Shown here in pieces: positions 7,707-15,821 of a stretch of DNA of 34,144 nt (the stretch's first letter is position 1; every line of letters starts with the position of its first letter). Origin of the DNA: Bacteroides sp. (lineage in GTDB: Bacteria; Bacteroidota; Bacteroidia; Bacteroidales; GCA-2748055). A program made the translations under genes and the position numbers. Location of the stretch: contig DSEO01000099.1 in assembly GCA_011056635.1 (NCBI GenBank), positions 1-34,144 on the forward strand, read 5' to 3'. The notes below the pieces were generated by a model. It saw only the letters and a list, made by a program, of their open reading frames with translations, was not told where the DNA came from and searched no databases.

Positions 7707-9005
7707 TTAAAAGTCCTTCTGTTTGTTGTAATGGTAACCGTTCATCAGATATTCCCTGTAAAATTTTTTGCCCCTTTCCACATACACACTGTACTCATAA
7801 TTCACCCTTCGTCCGTCGGGATGAACAACTGTGATTACTCCGGATTCCCTGTTGCCGCGAACGACCCATCTTCCTGTATTACTGTTCTCATTCGCCACTC
7901 CCCAGTTTCCGGAAACGTTCCCCGCCCCGTCTGTAAAATTTCCCGAATAGCCTGCTTCCGCCTGATCCGAATAGGTACCGTCGGGGTAAAACGTCATCCA
8001 CTCGGTTCTGTATCCGTTGGTCCATGCCCACTCACCTGCAAAATGACTGACCAGGTCCCGGTCGCCCACCTCCTGTTTTTGAAAGCTGGTATTTTGAACA
8101 ATATATTCAGCGGCATCCATGATAGGTTGACCCAGTTTCTGCGGGGTGCTAACTGCCATCACAAATACACCGCCCCCGTGCGGACTCAGCAGTCCTATTC
8201 CGTGCCCCCTGGCCTGTTCGGCCTGTACGGTTCCCCCATAGGTCCCTGTGATCATCCCGCCGCTCCGCTGTTGCAGGGAACTTTGAAGCAAAAGGGACAC
8301 TCCCTCTTCCTGGAAGCCCTGTTTCATAAGCTCCTGCATCTCCTGGCTGTTCCGGGCCCGGTGCGGAAAAACAGAGATCAGGCCAGGTATGGTATGTGAG
8401 CCCAGCAATATTTGTCCGTCCGCATACTGGTGCACCCATCCTTCCGGTTTTACAAAACTGAAGCCGTTCAGTTCATCCCTGACAACCTCGCTTCCGGACA
8501 GCGGTTTTGCTGGGGAGGTGGTCCGGGGCGAAGCAGCCACCTGGTCCCCGGAGGATGTTCGATTGGTGGATGCTGGTTCGGGCGACTGCTGGGTGGATTG
8601 CGGGGAATGGCGGGTCCCACGGCGGAATACGAAATACTGTGCAGTTTCGTAAACAGGCATGTTGAATTCGTCCGGTTCAATGAGAGAGAAGGTCAGATCT
8701 TCTCCATCCAGGTATGCTTCAAAATAAAGATATCCTTCGCTCCCGGAACATGCCCCGGCAGCAACCCCTTCGCTGACCATTCCTTCCAGGGCGAACTGAT
8801 TTCCATTGTTGCTTTCCAGTTTCCCTGTGATCATGTTGTTTGCATCCTGATGCATGGAGAGGGTAAGGATTACATCACCTGCTGCTACAGTGTAGAGGCC
8901 GGTGTAATTGTTCGGCTGCATTTCACTTGGCAACGGATCAATCCGTGTAGAAATTCCAAACTGAAAGGTTGCAAGGAAAGCAAAAATCGACATGAAGGTT
9001 ATCAT
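7707..9005 (-). CDS. Exported protein of unknown function
   Basis: Starting from the ATG at 9005 (MITFMSIFAFL), the 432-residue product opens with a signal peptide of about 18 residues. Longer versions from upstream ATGs would overlap the HAD gene and bury the signal, so they are unlikely. Three regions are visible: an N-terminal beta-rich part (NYTGLYTVAAGDVILTL), a Ser/Thr/Pro-rich linker around residues 140-175, and a C-terminal part. The linker is followed by a domain (LNGFSFVKPEGWVHQ) like those of photosystem PsbP-type or lipoprotein folds. The C-terminal part resembles lipocalin-like domains (EWAWTNGYRTEWMTFYPDGTYSD). None is a secure family call. Its place directly before the ABC pair suggests it may serve as an extracytoplasmic partner. 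Confidence 0.75.
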   Translation of the reverse strand: MITFMSIFAFLATFQFGISTRIDPLPSEMQPNNYTGLYTVAAGDVILTLSMHQDANNMITGKLESNNGNQFALEGMVSEGVAAGACSGSEGYLYFEAYLDGEDLTFSLIEPDEFNMPVYETAQYFVFRRGTRHSPQSTQQSPEPASTNRTSSGDQVAASPRTTSPAKPLSGSEVVRDELNGFSFVKPEGWVHQYADGQILLGSHTIPGLISVFPHRARNSQEMQELMKQGFQEEGVSLLLQSSLQQRSGGMITGTYGGTVQAEQARGHGIGLLSPHGGGVFVMAVSTPQKLGQPIMDAAEYIVQNTSFQKQEVGDRDLVSHFAGEWAWTNGYRTEWMTFYPDGTYSDQAEAGYSGNFTDGAGNVSGNWGVANENSNTGRWVVRGNRESGVITVVHPDGRRVNYEYSVYVERGKKFYREYLMNGYHYNKQKDF

Positions 9006-9054
9006 GGGAAATTTATTTACCACGAAAAGGTACAAAAAGTATGGATTGCACTTA

Positions 9055-9738
9055 TTAAAGCAAAGCAGGAATAATTTCCAGGATCTCCCATTTTCTTTCA
9101 ATGGCCATGGCATACAGTTTTTTGTCCGGGGAGACTGCCACCGGGTGCCCCACCGCTTCCATCACGTGGGAATCTGTCCTTGAATCTCCGTAATAATAAG
9201 CTTTACCGGGATCATAACCGTGTTGTCGGCAATAGTCCAGAAGCCTGTGTCTTTTCTCCCGGCCATACACCAGCTTCCCCCTGGTGGAGCCGGTGAGGAT
9301 CCCGTCGATGGCTGCAAGTTGTGTGCAGATCACATCGTCCAGTCCCAGGTGAATGGCGGCAGGTTCACAGATGAGGGAGGTAGCGGACGAAAGCAATACA
9401 TTGGCACCGTCTTTTTTTCGGTGTTTTTCCATCTCTTTCAGGATCTCCGGCCGGATGGTCTCTCTGAGCGTTTGATCAAATACTTCCCGGCAGAGCTGCC
9501 TGACCGAAGATTCAGGCAATCCTTTCAGCCAGGAGAGCATCCTGGTGATGATCCTCGCCGGATCCCACCAGTCCAGTTTATAAAGCAGGGATAGATAGAG
9601 TGCATGCCGGAACTGCTGCCCGGTCATGATTCCCCTTTTCCTGGCTTCTTCCACCAGGCTCGTGGCACTGTTCCCGGTGAGTATGGTTCTGTCCAGGTCA
9701 TAAAATGCGATATATCCGTATCTTTTTGTCAGGGGCAT
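9055..9738 (-). CDS. HAD-IB family phosphatase (SerB-like)
   Basis: This 227-residue cytoplasmic HAD enzyme has motif I DLDRT at residues 14-18 (nucleophile Asp14, acid/base Asp16), a Ser motif II at LLSSATS (115-121), and motif IV GDSRTD at 184-189. A helical cap lies between motifs I and II, as in subfamily IB, which includes phosphoserine phosphatase and many phosphatases of unknown substrate. The length fits the family. It is the first gene of the probable operon that runs into the exported protein and the ABC exporter, 49 bases away from the next start. A GC-rich hairpin lies about 40 bases upstream of its start. Substrate unknown. Confidence 0.88.
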   Translation of the reverse strand: MPLTKRYGYIAFYDLDRTILTGNSATSLVEEARKRGIMTGQQFRHALYLSLLYKLDWWDPARIITRMLSWLKGLPESSVRQLCREVFDQTLRETIRPEILKEMEKHRKKDGANVLLSSATSLICEPAAIHLGLDDVICTQLAAIDGILTGSTRGKLVYGREKRHRLLDYCRQHGYDPGKAYYYGDSRTDSHVMEAVGHPVAVSPDKKLYAMAIERKWEILEIIPALL

Positions 9739-9779
9739 CAGTCTCGTTATTCCGGCACACTGTCTGCCTGGCTAAAGGA

Positions 9780-9801
9780 TCCTCGCGGCACGCCGCGAGG
9801 A
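9780..9801. repeat. GC-rich perfect inverted repeat
   Basis: Arms TCCTCGCGGC and GCCGCGAGGA (10 bp each) are separated by only two bases. It lies between the terminator of the HhH gene and the start of the HAD gene on the minus strand. There is no adjacent T-run, so it does not look like an intrinsic terminator. It may be a 5' leader hairpin or a REP-like element. Confidence 0.75.
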
Positions 9802-9814
9802 GAGGCAATAAAAG

Positions 9815-9859
9815 CGGTAATATAATAAAAATAGAGGCTACCCAAAATGGATAGCCTCT
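9815..9859 (-). terminator. Rho-independent terminator after the HhH gene
   Basis: On the minus strand an 8-bp stem (AGAGGCTA / TAGCCTCT) extends to about 11-12 pairs with one mismatch around a short A/T loop. It is followed by a T-rich tract, TATTTTTATTATATT. It stands 38 bases beyond the stop of the HhH gene and separates that gene from the HAD operon. Confidence 0.8.
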
Positions 9860-9896
9860 GTGATTGATTTCGGAAGAACTGAATTCAAAGGGCCAA

Positions 9897-10301
9897 TTAA
9901 TAGGTCACTGTCGGGTCAGTGGCCTTGGCTTTTTCTATGAAATTCTTCACCATACCCAGCGAAGGCACCCTTCTTGTGACCTTCTTTTTCTTGTTAACTT
10001 CTAACAGCATTTGATGAAGGTTTTCCGCATTCCTGGTCCTCAGTTCTTTGATCGTATCCACTCCGGCAGCCTTAAGCAGTTCTGCAAACTCTCCACCGAT
10101 GCCACTGATGCGCATCAGATCCGCCATGTTTACAAAATCCAAAACCTTGGACTCGGGAATGCCTGATTTGTCAGCGATGTTCTTTCTGCCTGATTTCGAT
10201 GCTCCGCCTTTTAACAGGGATGCAGAGGTTTTGATACCGGCTTTTTCAAGTTTGACGCCCATTGCTGGTCCGATGCCTTCGATTTCTTTAACGTTTGCCA
10301 T
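9897..10301 (-). CDS. Helix-hairpin-helix protein, DUF4332-like
   Basis: The 134-residue protein contains two HhH-type motifs. The first is EIEGIGPAMGVKLEKAGI near residues 6-23, and the second is MRISGIGGEFAELLKAAGV around 63-81. This arrangement fits the DUF4332/HhH family, whose members are small, soluble and presumed to bind nucleic acid without sequence preference. A lysine-rich stretch (NKKKKVTRR) lies near residues 103-111. It has an AAGGTG ribosome site just before the ATG and its own terminator. It is divergent from the OmpA gene across 230 bases and shares the HhH theme with the tethered HhH protein in that cluster. Biological function is not established. Confidence 0.85.
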   Translation of the reverse strand: MANVKEIEGIGPAMGVKLEKAGIKTSASLLKGGASKSGRKNIADKSGIPESKVLDFVNMADLMRISGIGGEFAELLKAAGVDTIKELRTRNAENLHQMLLEVNKKKKVTRRVPSLGMVKNFIEKAKATDPTVTY

Positions 10302-10531
10302 TGTTCACCTTTTTTAGTTGAAAAATCTTTTTAAAATATTGTTTTTGCTCAGGAACCAAAATTTCAATTTTTTCTTTTAAAAATAGCAATAATTGGCTAA
10401 ATTTCAATACTGTCTTTTTTCCCTGGAGCTTGAATAAAGGTAAGCTTTTTTTATCACAGTAATCTCAGAGCTGTTTTATAATATACTTTTTTCTCTCGAC
10501 AACAACTGGCTAACCATTTAAAATTCAATCA
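10302..10531. other. AT-rich divergent intergenic region
   Basis: This 230-base spacer holds the start regions of the HhH gene (minus) and the OmpA operon (plus). It contains an exact 10-base direct repeat, AAATTTCAAT, at 10359-10368 and 10399-10408, and two copies of TGGCTAA further on. I see no coding frame or clear promoter pair, though both transcripts must start here. Confidence 0.6.
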
Positions 10532-11086
10532 ATGAAACGACCCTACTTGTTTTTCTTTCTGCTGCTGGCCGGCTGGATTATTTTTGCCTCCTACTGGTAT
10601 GTCTGCAGGATCCGGGATGATTGCAGAGGTGTTGACCGGGCCATGCAGGCAGAAGCAGTACAAACCCTTCCGGCGGAAACTGTTGCCGAAGATGCGGGAT
10701 CGAAGCCAGTGGAAGATTCGGCGGCAATTGCACTTGATCACATACGTGAGATTGGAACCCGGATTTACTATTTCGATTTTGCATCAGCCGAAATGAAGGC
10801 AGGCACGGATGATGATATGTATCTGTCATCACTCAGGACCTATCTCCGGAACACAACAGACGCATCGGTTATCATAGAAGGTCATTCGGATAACAGGGGT
10901 TCGTACGAGGCCAATGAAAAATTTGCGAAACTTCGCGCCGAAGCCGCCAGGGACTATTTCATCAAAAATGGTATCGACGGGGTGCGGATCAGAACTGTTT
11001 CCCGCAGCGATACCCGGCCGGCCGCGTCCAATGACTCTGAAGACGGCCGGAAATTAAATCGCAGAGTGGAAATCACTGTTAACTAA
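10532..11086 (+). CDS. Membrane-anchored OmpA-domain (peptidoglycan-binding) protein
   Basis: The 184-residue product has a single membrane segment at about residues 5-24, a short linker, and an OmpA-like domain from about 75 to 184. The peptidoglycan-contact residues are conserved: Asp120 (GHSDNRG) and Arg135, 15 residues later, the same spacing as in E. coli OmpA, plus the terminal NRRVEI. It would anchor to the cell wall from the inner-membrane side or through an uncleaved signal. It is the first gene of a plus-strand run; the tethered HhH gene begins 11 bases after its stop. Family is clear; in this setting it could be the wall anchor of a larger complex. Confidence 0.9.
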   Translation: MKRPYLFFFLLLAGWIIFASYWYVCRIRDDCRGVDRAMQAEAVQTLPAETVAEDAGSKPVEDSAAIALDHIREIGTRIYYFDFASAEMKAGTDDDMYLSSLRTYLRNTTDASVIIEGHSDNRGSYEANEKFAKLRAEAARDYFIKNGIDGVRIRTVSRSDTRPAASNDSEDGRKLNRRVEITVN

Positions 11087-11097
11087 ATTCTATTAAA

Positions 11098-11568
11098 ATG
11101 AGCGAAAGATTTGCTTCCGATTTGCTGTTTATTGTTGTTGCATTACTCATAGCAGCCATCCTTGGCTTCCTGATCGGATATTTTCTCAGGAAACCCAAAG
11201 TCATTACAAAGGAAATAATCAGAGACACGGGGGGGACCGGGGCTGAAGATGTCAGGCCGGATTTCGATGCGGAAACGGCAAAAGCTATGCTGGGAAAGAA
11301 AATTGTGCTGGATGATCTGAAGATCGTTGAAGGGATCGGTCCCGTCATCGAAGGGATCCTTAAAAACAGCGGTATTGATACCTGGAAAAAACTGGCGGAA
11401 AGTAAAGCAGAGAGGATCGGCTCGATACTGACCGGCGAAGGAGGAGCGAGATTCAGGGCACATGATCCCGGCACATGGCCGGAACAGGCGGGACTTGCTC
11501 TTCAGGGTCAGTGGGAGGAATTGAAGAAACTTCAGGACAGACTTCTGGGCGGAAGGGTCAGGAGATAA
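11098..11568 (+). CDS. Inner-membrane-tethered helix-hairpin-helix protein
   Basis: The protein has 156 residues. One membrane helix (about 9-29) is followed by basic RKPKVITK, consistent with a cytoplasmic C-terminus. After a linker comes an HhH motif, IVEGIGPVIEGILKNSGI (residues 76-93). The tail GARFRAHDPGTWPEQ with QWEELKKLQDRLLGGR resembles a widespread Bacteroidota HhH family. It would hold an HhH fold, a nucleic-acid or protein interaction module, against the inner face of the membrane. Its stop codon abuts the ATG of the HerA-like ATPase with no spacer, so translation of the two is probably coupled. Confidence 0.85.
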   Translation: MSERFASDLLFIVVALLIAAILGFLIGYFLRKPKVITKEIIRDTGGTGAEDVRPDFDAETAKAMLGKKIVLDDLKIVEGIGPVIEGILKNSGIDTWKKLAESKAERIGSILTGEGGARFRAHDPGTWPEQAGLALQGQWEELKKLQDRLLGGRVRR

Positions 11569-13158
11569 ATGACCGGTCTTTTACGCAGAAAGACAGTAAA
11601 AATTCATGGGATTGGTATGGAAAGAAGAGAATCTTTCAGGGAAAGTATGATCAATGGTTACCGGTTTAAAGGTGATTCTATCCTCTTGGGCGGTGCCATG
11701 CTGGACGGTGAATGTATTCCGGAGACATACATACGTGTGCCGTTGAAGACAATGAACCGGCACGGATTGATTGCGGGAGCCACAGGCACCGGGAAGACAA
11801 AGACTCTCCAGATTATAGCGGAACAACTGTCGGAGCAAGGGGTTCCGGTCCTGCTCATGGACATCAAGGGAGATTTGAGCGGACTGGCGCAGTCCGGCGA
11901 AGAAAATAAAGCGATTGCTGAAAGGCATCAAAAGATCGGATTACCTTACCGGCCGAAATCCATGCCCGTGGAGTTGATGACCATTTCGGGCAGTGACGGG
12001 GTTACGCTCAGGGCCACGGTAACGGAATTTGGCCCGGTGCTGATATCCAAACTCATGGAACTGAATGATGTGCAGTCAGGAGTAATTTCCGTGCTATTCA
12101 AATATTGCGATGATCATAAGCTTCCCCTGGTGGACCTCAGGGATTTTAAGAAAATCCTTCAATATTCGGTCAATGAAGGCAAAGAATGGATCAATGCGGA
12201 ATATGGATTAATTTCCCCTGCATCGGTGAGTGCGATCATGCGCAGAATTGTGGAGCTGGAGCAGCAGGGTGCCGAACAGTTCTTCGGGGAACCCTCCTTT
12301 GATGTAAATGATCTGCTCCGGCATGATGATCAGGGGAACGGATACATATCCATCATTCGTCTCACCGATATACAGAACCGGCCAAAACTGTTTTCCACTT
12401 TCATGCTGAGTCTGCTGGCAGAGATCTTTGCTTCTTTCCCCGAGCAGGGGGATCTCCCCAAACCAAAACTGGCGCTCTTCATCGATGAAGCCCACCTGGT
12501 ATTCAGTGAAGCATCAGAAACACTGGTGAATCAGATCGAGACCATTATAAAGCTCATCCGTTCAAGGGGGGTGGGTGTATTTTTCTGCACCCAGGATCCC
12601 ACAGATATTCCCTATAAAGTTCTGGGTCAACTGGGCCTCAAAGTTCAGCATGCACTTCGGGCATTCACTGCGAGGGACAGGAAATCGATCGGACGAACCG
12701 CTGAAAATTACCCGCTGACCGAATTTTATCAGACGGATCAACTCATCACATCCCTGGGAACCGGCGAAGCGCTGGTCACGGCACTGAATGAAAAAGGAAC
12801 GCCGACTCCCCTGGCAGCCACGTATATGCGGGCGCCCATGACCAGAATGGATGTGCTTTCCGGAGACGAGATCCGCGCGCTGGTTACCGGTTCAAACCTG
12901 GTTCGGAAATATGAAAAGAGGGTGGACACGGTAACAGCCTACGAAATCCTGAAGGAAAAAATTGAAGTTTCGCAAAAAAAAGAACACCAGGAAAAATTGA
13001 AGAAAGACTCCCGGGAAGCACCATCCCCCAGGAAAAAAGAAAGTGTCATTGAAAAAGTGAGTAAAAATACCATGGTCCGCCAGGTGGGAAGAACGGTAGC
13101 CCGGGAACTTGCACGCGGATTACTGGGGGTGCTAGGAGTGGGGACAAGAAGAAGATAA
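11569..13158 (+). CDS. HerA/YjgR-like ATPase (DUF853 family)
   Basis: The 529-residue protein matches the YjgR/DUF853 branch of the FtsK-HerA superfamily. It has Walker A GATGTGKT at residues 70-77 in the NRHGLIAGATGTGKT context, MDIKGDLSGLA just after, and Walker B FIDEAH at 304-309. RSRGVGVFFCTQDP and the conserved LGQLGLKVQHALRAFT segment follow. Such ATPases form hexameric motors that act on DNA, though the YjgR substrate is unknown. AGGAG precedes the first ATG; a second ATG at 11647 with AGGGA would give 503 residues, closer to usual family length, so the start is uncertain. The Lys-rich C-terminus is unstructured. It sits between a tethered HhH protein and a membrane peptidase. Confidence 0.92.
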   Translation: MTGLLRRKTVKIHGIGMERRESFRESMINGYRFKGDSILLGGAMLDGECIPETYIRVPLKTMNRHGLIAGATGTGKTKTLQIIAEQLSEQGVPVLLMDIKGDLSGLAQSGEENKAIAERHQKIGLPYRPKSMPVELMTISGSDGVTLRATVTEFGPVLISKLMELNDVQSGVISVLFKYCDDHKLPLVDLRDFKKILQYSVNEGKEWINAEYGLISPASVSAIMRRIVELEQQGAEQFFGEPSFDVNDLLRHDDQGNGYISIIRLTDIQNRPKLFSTFMLSLLAEIFASFPEQGDLPKPKLALFIDEAHLVFSEASETLVNQIETIIKLIRSRGVGVFFCTQDPTDIPYKVLGQLGLKVQHALRAFTARDRKSIGRTAENYPLTEFYQTDQLITSLGTGEALVTALNEKGTPTPLAATYMRAPMTRMDVLSGDEIRALVTGSNLVRKYEKRVDTVTAYEILKEKIEVSQKKEHQEKLKKDSREAPSPRKKESVIEKVSKNTMVRQVGRTVARELARGLLGVLGVGTRRR

Positions 13159-13197
13159 GTTCGAAAGAACCAACCTATAACAACTTCATTTGGAATC

Positions 13198-14754
13198 ATG
13201 CCGATAAGAATTCATAAAGACAGTGATTCTCCGGGGCCTCAGCAGCCCATTTCCCGACGGAGTGGCGGAGCAACCAGCAGTTGTGGTAGCGGAGGGTTGA
13301 TCTATGCGCTGCTGCCGGCATTGCTGAATTTGTTTAAAAAGAACCCGAAGATTGCGATTGTGCTGGTAGCACTGGGCGTAGGGGCTTTCTTCCTTCTGAC
13401 AAGGACAAATCAGACGACCAGCACTGCCCTGCAGAGCATGCTTTTCGGCACCGGCCTGGAGATGGATGAAGCCATTTATGATGAAGCAGAAGTATTTGAA
13501 CCGCTCGCTGATAATATCAAAAACCCCCTTCCGGAAACTGTATCCCTGCTGGAATATTGTCCCCGGCGCCTGAACCAGGGAATGCAGGGTTCATGCGTGG
13601 GATGGTCATCTGCTTATGCGGCCCGCACCATTCTTCATGCCAGGTCCACCGGACAGGACCCGGACCAGGTGACTTTCAGTCCTTCCTATGTATACAACCA
13701 GATTGCATTGCCCAATTGCCAGGGTACCTATATGCAGCGGGCGATGGAGGTGATGCAGCATGGAGGTGCGCTGCCATTCTCCCGGTTTGCATATGATGAG
13801 TCTTCCTGTGCAAAAGTGCCGACCGATTCGGAAAAAAGAGCTGCTGCTTCTTTCAGAACAAAAGGATTTAACCGCCTGACGCTGGGCGGGGATGATTACC
13901 GTACGGACCTGCTGGCAATCAAACAGAACCTGGCACAGGGGGCACCGGTCGTAGTGGGGATGATGGTGGGTGGCAGCTTCATGTCAGATATGAACGGAAG
14001 GAACTTCTGGCAGCCGGCAAGATCGGACTACAACATGATGGGATTCGGCGGACATGCCATGTGTGTGATTGGCTATGATGATTATTACCAGGGCGGTGCG
14101 TTTCAGATTATGAACAGCTGGGGTGAAGAATGGGGATCGGAAGGAATATGCTGGATCCGTTATAATGATTTCGATTATTTTACCCGGGAGGCATACGGAT
14201 TGTATCCCATGGGAGACGCGGAAGCGGTTGTCTCCAACATGCTGGATGTGGAAATCGGGCTTGTCATCAACGCGACTGGCGAGTACATTCCCTTTAATTA
14301 CGGACCGGGGATCACGTTCATCTCAGCATCTGACCTGAGGCCGGACACGGATTTCAAAGTGGAGATTACCAATTCACTGGAATGTTACACCTATATTTTC
14401 GGGGAAGAGACCGACAGGACCAGTTATGTACTGTTCCCCTATACGGAAAAACATTCTCCTTACTGCGGTATCACGGGGACAAGGCTCTTTCCGAAAGACT
14501 ATTCGCTTTACCCTGATGAGCAGGGCAACAGGGATTACATTGCAATCGTCGTATCCGTCCAGAAACTGGATTATAACCTGTTAAATGATGCCATCAACCG
14601 TGGTCAGGGGACCACGTATGACCAGAAGGTCAGCAATGCTTTGAAGGGGGAACTGGCCGGGAATGTGCAGTTCAGGGGGGGAGAGACCATCCGGTTTACT
14701 ACCGATGTGGCATACAGGGGAATGGTAGCGCTTGTGCTGGAGATCGTGAAATAA
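13198..14754 (+). CDS. Membrane-anchored papain-like (C1) cysteine peptidase with DUF4384-like C-terminus
   Basis: The 518-residue protein has an N-terminal cytoplasmic-looking stretch and one membrane segment at about 51-69. A C1 peptidase domain runs from about 110 to 335. The catalytic triad is visible: Cys133 (QGSCVGWS), His286 (GGHAMCVIGYDD) and Asn306 (MNSWGEEWG), with Gln127 or Gln130 as the oxyanion residue. No obvious propeptide precedes the domain. The C-terminal 170 residues, with YTYIFGEETDRTSYVLFPY and YIAIVVSVQKLD, resemble DUF4384, a domain often joined to peptidases and kinases in envelope or signalling proteins. It is the fourth gene of the run, 39 bases after the ATPase. The peptidase call is firm; the target and topology are inferred. 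Confidence 0.9.
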   Translation: MPIRIHKDSDSPGPQQPISRRSGGATSSCGSGGLIYALLPALLNLFKKNPKIAIVLVALGVGAFFLLTRTNQTTSTALQSMLFGTGLEMDEAIYDEAEVFEPLADNIKNPLPETVSLLEYCPRRLNQGMQGSCVGWSSAYAARTILHARSTGQDPDQVTFSPSYVYNQIALPNCQGTYMQRAMEVMQHGGALPFSRFAYDESSCAKVPTDSEKRAAASFRTKGFNRLTLGGDDYRTDLLAIKQNLAQGAPVVVGMMVGGSFMSDMNGRNFWQPARSDYNMMGFGGHAMCVIGYDDYYQGGAFQIMNSWGEEWGSEGICWIRYNDFDYFTREAYGLYPMGDAEAVVSNMLDVEIGLVINATGEYIPFNYGPGITFISASDLRPDTDFKVEITNSLECYTYIFGEETDRTSYVLFPYTEKHSPYCGITGTRLFPKDYSLYPDEQGNRDYIAIVVSVQKLDYNLLNDAINRGQGTTYDQKVSNALKGELAGNVQFRGGETIRFTTDVAYRGMVALVLEIVK

Positions 14755-14907
14755 TGTGTATGATTAAAAAAGCACCGGGAAATTAAGTATTGCCTGTACC
14801 GGACGGTGATTAATGTGCGGAAGGATTGTGGAATTATTTCATTATTTTCGACGGTGCAAAACCATCCAGTGGTAAATTATTATTAATAACGAATAAAATC
14901 AAACGAA

Positions 14908-15792
14908 ATGAAGAGATTAGCTATTTTTTTTCCTGTATTGTTCATCGGGCTTGTTGGCTTGTTCCATAGCTGCGGTGAAGAAGAAATGTTGGGACCGAAT
15001 CTGCAATTCTTCGGTGGTGAATACATTGATGCGGATGAGACCGTGGAACCCGGCGCCGAACTTAAATTTTCCTGGCTGGCGACCGTGGGAACTTCCGACC
15101 TGGCATCCTTCTCAATTACCAGGGATGGCATCACCCTGACCGGTTACCCCGATAACGATATCCCGAAGGATAATTATTCAGATCAGGTGACCCTGATTGC
15201 TCCCCTCAATGATGGGGCTTATGTCTATGTCTTTACCGTGACAGACGAGAATATCATGTCCGACAGCAAGACTTTTACCATCACTGTGGAGAAAACGGGT
15301 GGTCCGATTGATGAATGGACGCAGACCCTGGGTTCTCACCAGTCCGCCACGGGAAGTTCCTTCGCATCTTCAAACGGGGAAGTGTATAATCTTGTTGATG
15401 CGAAAGCCAATGCAGCCCTGATCGATTTCATGTATTTCTATGGTGTCACCAATCTAGCCACACTGGCCGCTCCCGATGATGAGGATATCACATCTGTATT
15501 CTTCAACGAAAACGGACCGGAGACCTGGTCCACAAGGAATTCAACCAGGTTCACCGAGACAACACTGACTGTTGCCCAATTTGATGGTGCGGAGGATGAT
15601 CTGCTGATCGTGGAGAATGCTGAAGGGGCATCCCTGACAAAAGTCAATGAAATTGAGTCAAACCAGGTGATCGCCTTTACTACCGATGAGGATAAAACCG
15701 GTGGTTCGAAAATGGGACTGATAAAGGTCGTATCCATTGAAACGGGTGCTGGAGGGTCCATCCAGATCGTGGTCAAGGTACAGCAGCAGTAA
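14908..15792 (+). CDS. Exported lipoprotein with Ig-like N-terminal domain
   Basis: The 294-residue product has a lipoprotein signal ending in FHSC, with Cys22 followed by GEEE. That acidic pattern matches the export signal that sends Bacteroidota lipoproteins to the cell surface. Residues 50-128 look like a beta-sandwich of the Ig/PKD type (FTVTDENIMSDSKTFTITVE). The C-terminal half is beta-rich and acidic, with no catalytic motif I recognise. It follows the peptidase gene after 153 bases, so it may be separately transcribed, and ends at a strong terminator. I infer a surface adhesion or binding role without a specific ligand. Confidence 0.8.
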   Translation: MKRLAIFFPVLFIGLVGLFHSCGEEEMLGPNLQFFGGEYIDADETVEPGAELKFSWLATVGTSDLASFSITRDGITLTGYPDNDIPKDNYSDQVTLIAPLNDGAYVYVFTVTDENIMSDSKTFTITVEKTGGPIDEWTQTLGSHQSATGSSFASSNGEVYNLVDAKANAALIDFMYFYGVTNLATLAAPDDEDITSVFFNENGPETWSTRNSTRFTETTLTVAQFDGAEDDLLIVENAEGASLTKVNEIESNQVIAFTTDEDKTGGSKMGLIKVVSIETGAGGSIQIVVKVQQQ

Positions 15793-15821
15793 AAACGTTG
15801 CGAAACAGCCCTTACATGTAA

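Noticed and set aside
8412-9074. Long plus-strand frame (220 residues) opposite the exported unknown protein
   Set aside because: It lies antisense to a gene with a clear signal peptide, and its translation has no domain and a cysteine- and arginine-rich composition typical of shadow frames.
7707-9113. Longer version of the exported unknown protein from 9113
   Set aside because: It would overlap the HAD gene by 59 bases and hide the signal peptide; the ATG at 9005 fits better.
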